This document shows positions 56,801 to 63,492 of a stretch of DNA of 64,000 nt, in pieces (position 1 is the first letter of the stretch; each line of letters starts with the position of its first letter). The stretch is from Streptomyces uncialis (GTDB taxonomy: Bacteria; Actinomycetota; Actinomycetes; Streptomycetales; Streptomycetaceae): NCBI RefSeq assembly GCF_001905345.1, contig NZ_LFBV01000002.1, positions 1,240,001-1,304,000 on the forward strand. Reading direction: 5' to 3'. The position numbers were made by a program, and so were the translations under genes. The notes below the pieces were generated by a model. That model had not been told where the DNA came from. It searched no databases and saw only the letters and a program-made list of their open reading frames with translations.

Positions 56801-58765
56801 GACCCCGGGCAGGACCCGTGCGAACACCCGCAGCGACTCCAGCGCGGCCCCGTCCCGCCCGGCGGCGGCGTACGCGCACGCGATGTTCCACACGGCGGCG
56901 GCCCCGAAGTACTGCGTGTGCGCGTACCGCGCGTACAGCGCGAGCCCGGAGTCCGGGTCCCCGCTCCGCACGTACCAGCCGACGGCCCGCCCCAGCGCGA
57001 CCGGCGACCCCTCCGCCACGGCCCGCGCGAAGTACGCCGCGGCCCCGAGGGGTTCCACCTCACCGGTCCCGCCCTCCGGCACGCTGCCGGGCCCGGTCGC
57101 GGTCCCAGTCGCGGTCCCGGATCCGGTCCCCGGTGGGTCCTCCAGCAGGGGGACGAGGGTGAGCGCGTCGTGGGGGAGGGGGGTGCTGTCGGAGGGCGTG
57201 GTGGGGTACGGGGTGCTGTCGGCGGGCGTGGTGGGGTGCGGGGTGCTGTCGGCGGGCAGCGGACCGTGCGGGTCGGTGCGGGTCGGCAGCGGGGGGAGCG
57301 GGTCGGTACCGGTCGGAAGCGGGGGGTGCCCGAGGGCGAACACCGCGTCGGCGCCCGCCTGGTCGCCCTCCTCGCGCAGTTCCTCGGCCAGCGCCTGCCA
57401 GTGCCGCCCGCGATGCGGTTCCGTGAGCGTGGCCCGAAGGGCCGCCCCGCGCTCCGGCGAACCACGGTCCAGCAGCCGCGCCGCGACCTCCACGGGGTCC
57501 TCGGGCGGTGGGCCGGGGGTGGGGCGGGGGACGGAGTCGGGTACGGGTGCGGGGTCCTGCGCAGGGTCCGGTGCGGAGGGGGCGGGTACGGGTGCCGCTT
57601 CGGGTACGGGTACGGGTGCGGGGTCCTGCGCCGGGTCCGGTGCGGAGGGGGCGGGTACGGGTGCCGCTTCGGTTACGGGTACGGGTTCGGGGTCCGGCGC
57701 GGAGGGGGCGGGCGCGGGGTCGGGTACGGGTACGGGGTCCTGTGCCGGGCCGGACCGGGCGGACGCGGACTCCTGCTCCACGGCGGAGGCGGACTCCTGC
57801 TCCACGACCTCCAGATAGCGGACCGCGGTGTCGAGGTCGCCCGCCGCCAGATACATCTCGGCGGTCCGCAGATGGAGCCGCAGCAACCCGGCGTGCTCGT
57901 CCGCGTCCCCGTCGGCCCCCGGCCTCGGCCCACCGCCAGACCGGTGCGGGGACGGGGTCTCGGACGAGGACGGGGACGGGGACGAGGGCGGGGCCACGGC
58001 CGGGACCAGGGACCGGTCGGCGGTGTGGAGCCGACGGGTCACCTCCAGCCGCCGGTGTTCCGCGCCGAGGAGTTCGGCGCCGTCCTCCGCGCGGTCGATG
58101 TCCCCGCGCTCCAGCGCGGCGTCGACCGCGTCCCGCAGCGGACCGAGCACCACCGCGTCCTCCGGTCCCGCACCGGCCACCAGCCCGTCCGCCCAGTCCC
58201 GCAGTTCGTCCAACGGCGCCAGATGGGCGCGCAGTTCGTCGTCCGGCAGCCCCCAGGTGCTCACGGCGACGGCGATCCGGTGCCGGAAGCGGGGACCCGC
58301 CGCGGTGAGCGCGTGGCGGGCGACCGCCACGAGGACCGGTGTCCCGCCGGGCGTGCGCGGCGCGTCCGGGTCCGGCCCCGGGTGCAGAGCCGCGGCGGCG
58401 ACGGGCGCGAGCGGGCCCGTGAAGCCCTCCGCGCCGGTGAGCGCGCCGTCGCCGCCGGTCCACAACCGCTGCGCGCCGAGCAGGAGTTGGGCCAGCGCGG
58501 CGGCCTCGGGTCCGCCGTCCGCGCGGGCGGTCCGGACCATACGGGTGAGCAGATCGCCGTCCCCGCGCGGGCCGCCGGGGTCCGGGGCGGCCGGGAGCGT
58601 ACCGCCGCGCAGCAGGGCGCGGCGGCGGAGGGCCAGCAGGGCGGGTACGGCGATCCGGCACAGCTCGTCCGGTGTGAAGGCGGCGTCCTCCGTACCGTCG
58701 TCGAGGAGGAACGCGGACACGACGCGGCCCGTCTCCTGGATGTCGTCCTCGGACCAGGTGAGCAC
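50813..58765 (-). CDS. 2650-residue TPR / STAND-like ATPase / pseudokinase-fold protein
   Basis: The GTG start at 58765 gives 2650 residues. In order: a helical N-terminus (1-280); TPR-like arrays interrupted by Pro-Val repeats (about 340-410) and Pro/Asp/Ser repeats, running to about 1800; a beta-rich module (about 1850-1950, VFELRAGQQPPEVVRVGCEG); and an ORC/STAND-like ATPase with MFVGRR, Walker A GARRAGKT (1988-1995) and Walker B VIIDECQD (Asp2104, Glu2105). Then a kinase fold with HGDIHPDNL (catalytic-type Asp2461) but GWG (2478-2480) in place of DFG and no clear VAIK lysine; and a C-terminal tag FRGPVGAVTG-DH (from 2620). No membrane segment. It is the likely sensor/switch of the locus. 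The RBS is weak (GGGGG). Function inferred only. Confidence 0.85.
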   Translation of the reverse strand: MLTWSEDDIQETGRVVSAFLLDDGTEDAAFTPDELCRIAVPALLALRRRALLRGGTLPAAPDPGGPRGDGDLLTRMVRTARADGGPEAAALAQLLLGAQRLWTGGDGALTGAEGFTGPLAPVAAAALHPGPDPDAPRTPGGTPVLVAVARHALTAAGPRFRHRIAVAVSTWGLPDDELRAHLAPLDELRDWADGLVAGAGPEDAVVLGPLRDAVDAALERGDIDRAEDGAELLGAEHRRLEVTRRLHTADRSLVPAVAPPSSPSPSSSETPSPHRSGGGPRPGADGDADEHAGLLRLHLRTAEMYLAAGDLDTAVRYLEVVEQESASAVEQESASARSGPAQDPVPVPDPAPAPSAPDPEPVPVTEAAPVPAPSAPDPAQDPAPVPVPEAAPVPAPSAPDPAQDPAPVPDSVPRPTPGPPPEDPVEVAARLLDRGSPERGAALRATLTEPHRGRHWQALAEELREEGDQAGADAVFALGHPPLPTGTDPLPPLPTRTDPHGPLPADSTPHPTTPADSTPYPTTPSDSTPLPHDALTLVPLLEDPPGTGSGTATGTATGPGSVPEGGTGEVEPLGAAAYFARAVAEGSPVALGRAVGWYVRSGDPDSGLALYARYAHTQYFGAAAVWNIACAYAAAGRDGAALESLRVFARVLPGVVAPDQRAAVDAYCGRLGTPSPLPRVPAPAPAPAPGATASPGATAAAPGPAAAPVDEPALAARAKELHDGGRTDDAVRLLDELLRANPSAPAAYLLMRIHRERGDLAAARAATGRIEAARGELSWRHHVELARVALDRRCTDLGLAREQLGQARAKGAGPHWTQPLEERLERASAPQRTPAYGSGSFRTGDREPDDAQALFEGQLPELLAEARSGRPRPGRDLATVLAHLRSTRMSLPPPGTLNLVIKAVLEIRDDFAVRDLAAWLMDHRYWDEAVEVLQSCVQWISPERLPRILHLRDQAARAGSILEELNPACPPVREDVGSPVRGDRQEIQPHLVRIVEPEASLVAIWRAQNPPALATQNDLVDLWTDAVRAHPVALGNALGQLIISGRPEDALRLHSAYADEMWLTAGAAWNLGCAYAATGRLTAAADTFVYHARVTTRWFTAQQNRELAELFGAAGRAVPQPAHRPAPVVRGQAARTPAHRPPRAALYVTEAESTAARLVAQCRNAPSTHHFRLAADAVRKAIRLDRGGQERHVATVRELFPLQPPEPATAAALVMVLETARMTAEAWELLARWIDDTGAHPELLGPAVRIAREAGRLPELRDALLAHLRPDAGFEHYLTLAKASDELGDGDGRVTYAQQALTRNQSCAEAAYLLDPEGQRAEKAVQVVRPRVRLDAGTPRERAVALLEESYGTAVDFLDQHALIRYRPTPNRGSLTTALKAHKKARLAERDAPPELLADATDMIVAAEREDWEAAAAYARELVKERPWHAGIANAAAMCLIRLHDLPELSATEKEETDDEIRGLSDLAGTPQIRQEILVQLDYARARYERADALLTAAPHWWRTERDVWAQVGLRAGQGMCGRPAAAAALLLEYGKLRPGQPGMRAAAVAALLAHRGGDGRLTDEAIAHYRLAGERDRPAARLVTDALAADLPEILNSKGVPVLPPEQIDRVARHLADDPPRLLSFLRRTRQHGNRKGPDQRREVAARKLHQFRAYAGMGRVGAALARLREAGDSGASPAEVRAPLEELCARHGHPDPVTAARELLERPAAPSVGPPPGEAVRLAAEIAELPPDTELPERVARFMAFLAAGVDPLTGAVAERLAGCWDRQARLILATARLAPRGPGTDSVAELTARTAAALAESDPLAEDTLLRESAFGPPVLTVQRALRVHWQHTAQRRLQQGEPVLAEPRATRIGSGPVEAVFELRAGQQPPEVVRVGCEGAAYEWESGELTPEESRKGSLVIDSRAREVTLTLRWRFPGEGWSEPVGHPVPVEPLERRGSVRQRFTPRITTGKDMFVGRRLEKAEIRRAFEDAPHAPVSPQFITGARRAGKTSLIEHLRRLRNSPGDELPPPSGWPVPHLFPALVSGQSQEHPVRNLLPLVAADIEGLLSRVHPDADPSAALAELRRRSEPVEVASFAAWWDGVRRTMWPGDVVKPLVIIDECQDLLRGYKSDVEAKRRAFGMLRDLTQRGEIALLFSGSCTHAQLETLLGGTKLDTDIAQPLPIGLLDSDPALEVIHQGFPDDGGGTRVEVLNRSAIAAYEATLGHPYHLHLLGEALAKLLKDRDRRVIDPRLVREAVHSIATSEGAVTGLLDQYDAPEKIPPLLFEVADRLKDSRWESDVKAGWSDTKSGELADYIDLGLLRREGRDPASLAWVNPIVERWFDSGRHRAAEEQTPETVQLLREGLQVVSRDERDGVLVARVRDARGLKYRATWLQEGDAAAAVARYDRVAREVGLALPGAWRHCGRWFLQEDVGGRSFTRCLENEDVPPERAVRWIVDAAQVLDEVYRRHAVTHGDIHPDNLALVDGEVRLSGWGHSGTPDPARPGEVVPPPWDSVYYRPACDAGVPRTPQHDTVALAALLHQLLDPERRLPWPDEPGTAVAETNVLVAGPVGKILYTILKEPRAPRTTTPGELADELRRTLPADPVPLPAPPSGITVITNARADTRVERRTNDFRGPVGAVTGDHTDVRVDEVSSPGPGEETPP

Positions 58766-59043
58766 CCCAACCCCCGCGCTCCGCTTGCCGTACGGGTACC
58801 GATGGTATCCAGCGTGGCCGGAATCCGACGCGGTGTCACCAGGGTCCCGTCATCACGCGGTCGCCCGCCCGTCGCGCACAGAGACGCCGCCGGGGCCCGC
58901 GCGGTTCGCGCGGGGGCGTACCGGATACGGCCGTGCGCCGGTACGGGGCCGGGACTACGCTCGGTGCGGGTTCCGTACCGGGGCGTGTGCCACGGGGTGC
59001 GTGTCTCCGGGCCCGCCGTCCACGCCCGACCGGGGGAACGCGT
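58766..59043. promoter_or_regulatory. Shared divergent promoter region of the giant ATPase and CHAT genes
   Basis: 278 bp with no gene. GGGTACC-GAT-GGTATCC at 58794-58810 is a near-palindrome (6 of 7 pairs), 29 bp upstream of the giant gene's start, and could be an operator. The divergent layout suggests coordinated expression. Confidence 0.45.
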
Positions 59044-61767
59044 GTGAACGACCATCCGAATCTGCTGCCGGAGGACCGTCCGGCGTACGAGAGGTGCGTC
59101 GACCAGGGCATCCGGACGCTGCGCGCCAGCCCGTCGCCGCCCGACCCGCGGCTGTCCGAGGTCCTGCGCACGATGGCCCTCAACGCGACGTTCCAGGTCA
59201 ACGAGTCGGCCGCGCCGGAGTACGAGGAGTACGTCCGGCGGCGGGCGGCGGCGCGGGCCTCGCCGGGGAGGGCGTCCGGCACCGGTGACGCGTTCGCCGG
59301 GGCCGCGCCGACGACAGCGCCCGCACGGAAGCCGTTCCCCCGTGGGCGGGTGGCGCTCGTCGTGCTGGGTTTGCTGCTCGGCGGGTCGGCCCTGGCCGTA
59401 CTGCTGCTCGGGGAACCGGGCACGGCCGCGGTCGTGCTCGGTGCGGTGGCCGCTCTCACGGTCCTCGGCGCGGGGCCTCTCCGGGGTCTGGGGGCCGCCC
59501 GGCTCCCGAAGCCCGTGCGACGGCGGCGCCCGGCCCCCGAGCCCGTCGCCCAGGCCGGGCGGGTGGACGGGCCCACGAGGGGCCACGACCTCCGGACGGC
59601 CAGGCGGGAGTGGGAGGCGGCGCTTCTGTACCGGGGCGTGCTGCCGTTCCTGCGGACCGCGCTGGAGTCCTCCGCCGAGGTGCGCCTGGACGCGCGGCTG
59701 GCGGATGTGCGGAGCACGAGGACCATCCGGCTGAGGCCCACCGCCCGGCGGCGCGTCTCGGAGCGTGGTCCGGGGTACGGACCACCGCCCGCCGCCGACT
59801 CCGGGACCACGACGGACACCCTGGACCGCCCCTGGCCGGGAGGCAGCGAAGGCAGCGAAGGCAGCGAACCGGACCGCCCTTGGCCGGGAGGCAGCGAACC
59901 GGACTTCTCCAGCCCCGACTACGGCGCCTGGGACGCTGCCGATGAACCGGACGAGGACGAGCCGCCGTACGACGACCCGGAGCGCGAGCACGGGAGCACC
60001 GAGCCGGGCGCCGGATGGGGCCCGTCGAAGACACCCGGCAGGGACCCCGGCGAGGACTCAGGTCCGCCGGACCCCGAGCCACCCGTACGCGCCGACCCGC
60101 CCCACCCGCACGGAGGCTACGGCCAGGCACAGCCCCCCGCGCACGCGTACCCGCAACCGCAGTACCCGTATCCCGGCGGGCGTCCGCACCCGGGTACGGG
60201 CGGCCGCCCGCACCCTGGCCTGCCGTCGCGGAGAGTCCGCCCGCACCCGGAGTACCAGAGCGCCCGCCCGCACCCGGACACCACCGGGCGGCCCGACCGG
60301 GACACCCCGCCGCCCCCCGACCCCCGCCGTATGGTCGTGGAACTGGTCGAGCAGGCACCGCCCGGCACGGAAGTGCCCCTCCAGGTGCAGATCGTGCAGG
60401 ACCGGTCGGCGGACGACCGCGCGGAACCGGGCATCGCGTTGCGCGCGTTCGCGGTCCCGGCGGACGGGGCGCGGCTGCTGATCACCGTGCACGCGCCGGG
60501 GCTGATCGCGCTGGGCGACCTCCAGCAGGAGGTGACGGTCCGGCCCGGCACCGACTCCGATGTGCTGACGTTCGGGCTGCGCACGGCGGCGGAAGGGCTG
60601 CGCGCGGTCACCGTACGGGCGTTCCACGCGGGGACGTTCCTGGGCGAACTGCGGGTCCAGCTGTCGGTACGGCACGGCACCCCGGCCCGTTCCGGCCCGC
60701 CGCGTGTGGCCCCGCTCGCGTCGGTCGCCTTCGACCCGGGCGAGGTGACCCTCCAGGTGCTCAGGGGTGAGGACGGCTCGTACAGCTTCCAGCTGATCAG
60801 CGAGACCTGCTACGCCCCGGAGTCGTTCCGGCTGCTCGGCGGCGACCCCCGGTGGATCGCGGACCGGGTGTACCGGGAGCTGCGCCAGGCGGCGGCCGAG
60901 TCGGGACCGGGCTCGGACGGGGTGGCGGGGGCCCGGCGGCTGCGGAACCTGGGCGTCGAGATGTGGGCGTCGGCGGTACCCGAACCCGTACGGCGGCAGT
61001 TCTGGGCCGAGGCGGACCGCATCTCGTCGGTGACGGTGCTCGGCGCGCACGACCTGGTGCCGTGGGAGCTGCTGTACCCGCTGGACGGCGACTGCGAGGG
61101 CGAGGGGTTCCTGTCGGAGTGGCTGCCGGTGATCCGCCGGACGTTCGGCCAGCAGCGGGTCCGGGAGCTGGATCTGTCCCGGGCCGCGTTCGTCGTGCCG
61201 CCGGACTCCCCGGAGGGCGCGGCGGAGGAGATCGCGTCGCTGCGCCGGCTGTTCGGCGCGGGGGTCACCGACCTCGGGGTGTTCACGGAACGTTCGGCGG
61301 TCAGCGGTCTGGTCGAGAGCGGGTTCGGGGGGCTGCTGCACTTCGCGTGCCACAACACGTTCAGCGACGAGGGCTCGCAAGTGGCGATGGCGGACGGCCC
61401 GTTCGACCCGATCGACCTGGCGTACGCGACGCACTCCCGCTCGCTGCGGGACTCGCGCCCCCTGGTGTTCTTCAACGCGTGCCGCAGCGCCGGCGAGATC
61501 GGCTGGTACGCGGCGAGCCTCGGCTGGGGCACGCAGTTCCTGCGCTCGGGCGCGGGAGCGTTCGTCGGCACCCTCTGGCCGGTCCGCTCCGACGCGGCCC
61601 ACGACTTCGCCCGCGCCTTCTACACCGAACTCCTCACCCGCGACCGCACCCTGGGCCAGGCGTCCCTCCACGCCCGCAGAGCGGTACGCCGCGGCGACGG
61701 CGACCCGACGGGCCTGGCATACGCGGTGTACGGCAGCCCGGCGGCCCGTGCGGGTCGCCTTCGCTAG
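59044..61767 (+). CDS. Membrane-tethered CHAT-domain (caspase-like) protease
   Basis: 907 residues from the GTG at 59044 (GGGGGAA upstream). A soluble helical N-terminus (1-100) precedes two hydrophobic helices (about 102-122 and 127-146), then a basic stretch and a long disordered Pro/Asp/Tyr linker (about 250-450). A beta-sandwich-like module (about 440-560) leads to a CHAT domain (about 640-900). Catalytic residues are visible: His in LLHFACHNTF (His766 or His770) and Cys813 in VFFNACRSAG, followed by GAGAFVGTLWPV typical of the family. CHAT proteases are caspase relatives used as effectors in bacterial immunity and cell-death systems. Divergent from the giant ATPase gene, so a partner in one system is likely (inference). 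Confidence 0.85.
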   Translation: MNDHPNLLPEDRPAYERCVDQGIRTLRASPSPPDPRLSEVLRTMALNATFQVNESAAPEYEEYVRRRAAARASPGRASGTGDAFAGAAPTTAPARKPFPRGRVALVVLGLLLGGSALAVLLLGEPGTAAVVLGAVAALTVLGAGPLRGLGAARLPKPVRRRRPAPEPVAQAGRVDGPTRGHDLRTARREWEAALLYRGVLPFLRTALESSAEVRLDARLADVRSTRTIRLRPTARRRVSERGPGYGPPPAADSGTTTDTLDRPWPGGSEGSEGSEPDRPWPGGSEPDFSSPDYGAWDAADEPDEDEPPYDDPEREHGSTEPGAGWGPSKTPGRDPGEDSGPPDPEPPVRADPPHPHGGYGQAQPPAHAYPQPQYPYPGGRPHPGTGGRPHPGLPSRRVRPHPEYQSARPHPDTTGRPDRDTPPPPDPRRMVVELVEQAPPGTEVPLQVQIVQDRSADDRAEPGIALRAFAVPADGARLLITVHAPGLIALGDLQQEVTVRPGTDSDVLTFGLRTAAEGLRAVTVRAFHAGTFLGELRVQLSVRHGTPARSGPPRVAPLASVAFDPGEVTLQVLRGEDGSYSFQLISETCYAPESFRLLGGDPRWIADRVYRELRQAAAESGPGSDGVAGARRLRNLGVEMWASAVPEPVRRQFWAEADRISSVTVLGAHDLVPWELLYPLDGDCEGEGFLSEWLPVIRRTFGQQRVRELDLSRAAFVVPPDSPEGAAEEIASLRRLFGAGVTDLGVFTERSAVSGLVESGFGGLLHFACHNTFSDEGSQVAMADGPFDPIDLAYATHSRSLRDSRPLVFFNACRSAGEIGWYAASLGWGTQFLRSGAGAFVGTLWPVRSDAAHDFARAFYTELLTRDRTLGQASLHARRAVRRGDGDPTGLAYAVYGSPAARAGRLR

Positions 61768-61824
61768 CGCTTCCGAGGTCCGTCCGGCTGGACCTACTTG
61801 TCCCTGTGCCGTCGCTCGTGGGGT

Positions 61825-62011
61825 GCGCAGTTCCCCGCGCCCCTTTGGGGCGCACCCTGTGGGTCCTTCGGGTCGGTGCCGGTCGGGATTCTCCGTCCTC
61901 GCTCCAACGCGCTCGGTACACCGTCCAGTGACCCGACTGAAGAGCATCGGAGTCTGCGGGCAGAGATTCCCGCCCACCCCCTCCCGCAGCCGAGCGCCCG
62001 CACGAGGAGGG
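61825..62011. repeat. Dispersed element, copy 2
   Basis: 187 bp, same orientation as 39407-39594, with an exactly shared 50-bp core (about 61937-61986). It begins 58 bp after the CHAT stop codon. Confidence 0.85.
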
Positions 62012-62523
62012 TGATTCAACCCCGCCCGGCCCGGAGCCTGACCACACCCGCAGGCCGAGAACAGCCAGGCAGCGCCTCGACAGGGGCGCGGGGAACTGCG
62101 CACCCACGTGAGTACCCGCACGGAATGAGGTACGCCCAGGAATGGAACCCCAGGGGCGCGGGGAACTGCGCACCCCACGAGCGACGGCACAGGAACGAAG
62201 TGCGTCCCGCCGGACAGCCCTGGGAAGCGCAAGCGAAGGCGGCCCGCGGGGAACTGCGCGAGACCACCGAGCGACGGCACCGGAAACAAGTACGCCCAGC
62301 ACAAGAATCCCAGGGGCGCGGGGAACTGCGCACCCCACGAGCGACGGCACAGGAACGAAGTGCGTCCCGCCGGACAGCCCTGGGAAGCGCAAGCGAAGGC
62401 GACCCGCGGGGAACTGCGCACCCACGAACGACCTGTGCGGGAACAAGTACGTCCCGCCGGACAAACCTCACAAGCGCAAGCGAAGGCGACCCGCAACCAA
62501 CTCACCTCCCCCACAGGTCTTGG

Positions 62524-62556
62524 GTCCGACGCCCGCTCGCACGGCGGGCGTCGGAC
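62524..62556 (+). promoter_or_regulatory. Perfect 12-bp inverted repeat before the secreted protein gene
   Basis: GTCCGACGCCCG (62524-62535) and CGGGCGTCGGAC (62545-62556) around a 9-nt loop, ending 21 bp before the ATG at 62578. No U-tract follows. It may be an operator, a 5'-UTR hairpin or the terminator of the repeat-block transcript. Confidence 0.5.
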
Positions 62557-62577
62557 GACCGGTACCGAGGGGACCCC

Positions 62578-63270
62578 ATGAGATCTGTAGACAGGCGAGA
62601 AGGACGTTTCGCGGACCGCCTCACGACCCGCTCCGCCGCCGCGTGCCTGGCGGTCGCGGGAATACTCGCGGGCGTGCTGGTCGGCAACTCCGCGCTGGGA
62701 ACCGTGCCCGGCTGCGGATTCGGCAGTGACGCCTACCCGTCCCAGACCGCCAGGGACTGGACCGCCCACGCGGATCACGTGGTCGTGGCCACCCCGGTGA
62801 AGGAGCGGAGCATCAACAGGCGGGACTACGAGGAAGGCCGGACCTTATACGACGTGGAACGCGAGGTGACCTTCCGCGCCGATGACGTCCTTTGGGGTGC
62901 GGAGCGCCCCGGACGTCCGGTAGGCGCCGAGTTCGAACTGGTCGCTCCCGGCTGGAGGGTGATCAGGGCGTCGGGCGACCGCTTCGACCATACGAACGCG
63001 AACGCGCCCCGCTTCGAAACCGGCCACACCTACCTCCTCGCCCTGCGATGGGATGCCGGCCGGTGGGCCGTGCTCGGGGAGGGCGCCGCCGTCCCCTTCG
63101 ACGACCGCACGGTGGGCCAGGGCGAATGGTGCGGGCGCGACCTCAGCAAGGAGGACGTCGCCCGAGGCGAGCGCTTCTCCCGCCCGGACGACACCAGCCT
63201 TGAGGAATCCCTGCTGGGCCGGAACGCGCAAGCGGTCACCCGTGAACTCGACAAGGCGAGCAGGAAGTGA
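62578..63270 (+). CDS. Secreted protein of unknown function
   Basis: 230 residues from the ATG at 62578 (GAGGGG upstream). A basic start and a hydrophobic segment (SAAACLAVAGILAGVLVGNSALG) make a signal peptide or anchor. The mature part begins with DAYPSQTARDWTAHADHVVVATPVKERS and is mixed alpha/beta, with VEREVTFRADDVLWGAERPGRPVGAEFELVAPGW and HTYLLALRWDAGRWAVLGEGAAVPFDDRTV. Two cysteines (GCGFG near residue 46, EWCGRD near 181) could form a disulfide. I do not recognise a catalytic motif or family. Confidence 0.7.
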   Translation: MRSVDRREGRFADRLTTRSAAACLAVAGILAGVLVGNSALGTVPGCGFGSDAYPSQTARDWTAHADHVVVATPVKERSINRRDYEEGRTLYDVEREVTFRADDVLWGAERPGRPVGAEFELVAPGWRVIRASGDRFDHTNANAPRFETGHTYLLALRWDAGRWAVLGEGAAVPFDDRTVGQGEWCGRDLSKEDVARGERFSRPDDTSLEESLLGRNAQAVTRELDKASRK

Positions 63271-63492
63271 CCACCGAAGCCGTGCGGCCGCCGGGCGGGC
63301 GGGAAGCGGACCGCCTGTCGCCGCCCAGTCCGCCCGCGTGCCCCGCCAGCCGGTCACACCTGCGGTGACCTGCTGAGACCCGTACAACCAATCGCCGCCT
63401 CCGACGGTCCTGCTCGACAACCTCTGATCAACGGATCACGGATCACGGCCCGACGGGCCGCTGTCCGTGGCCGACCAGGACTGAAGGACTCG

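Larger units (their letters stand above)
61768..62577. repeat. Intergenic repeat block C: dispersed element plus mixed-orientation cores
   Basis: The 187-bp element at 61825-62011 matches 39407-39594. From about 62080 the core appears in the reverse orientation (CAGGGGCGCGGGGAACTGCG) near 62082, 62151, 62310 and, partly, 62249 and 62400. Between cores, GAAGCGCAAGCGAAGGCG-type segments recur (about 62225, 62385, 62470). The right end holds a perfect inverted repeat at 62524-62556 and the promoter of the next gene. Confidence 0.85.

Noticed and set aside
50369..59047. Continuous plus-strand open frame of 2892 codons opposite the giant ATPase gene
   Set aside because: Its translation is Arg/Gly/Pro/Gln-rich without motifs, while the minus strand has clear Walker, kinase and TPR features. 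Long antisense frames are expected in GC-rich DNA.
59820..59910. Glycine/serine repeat in the CHAT linker as a functional motif
   Set aside because: Short GSEGSEGSE-type repeats are low complexity of the kind seen in many proteins here and give no functional hint.
60058..62778. Minus-strand open frame of 906 codons over the CHAT gene and repeat block C
   Set aside because: The part over the repeats is translated repeat DNA and the rest is antisense to the CHAT domain.
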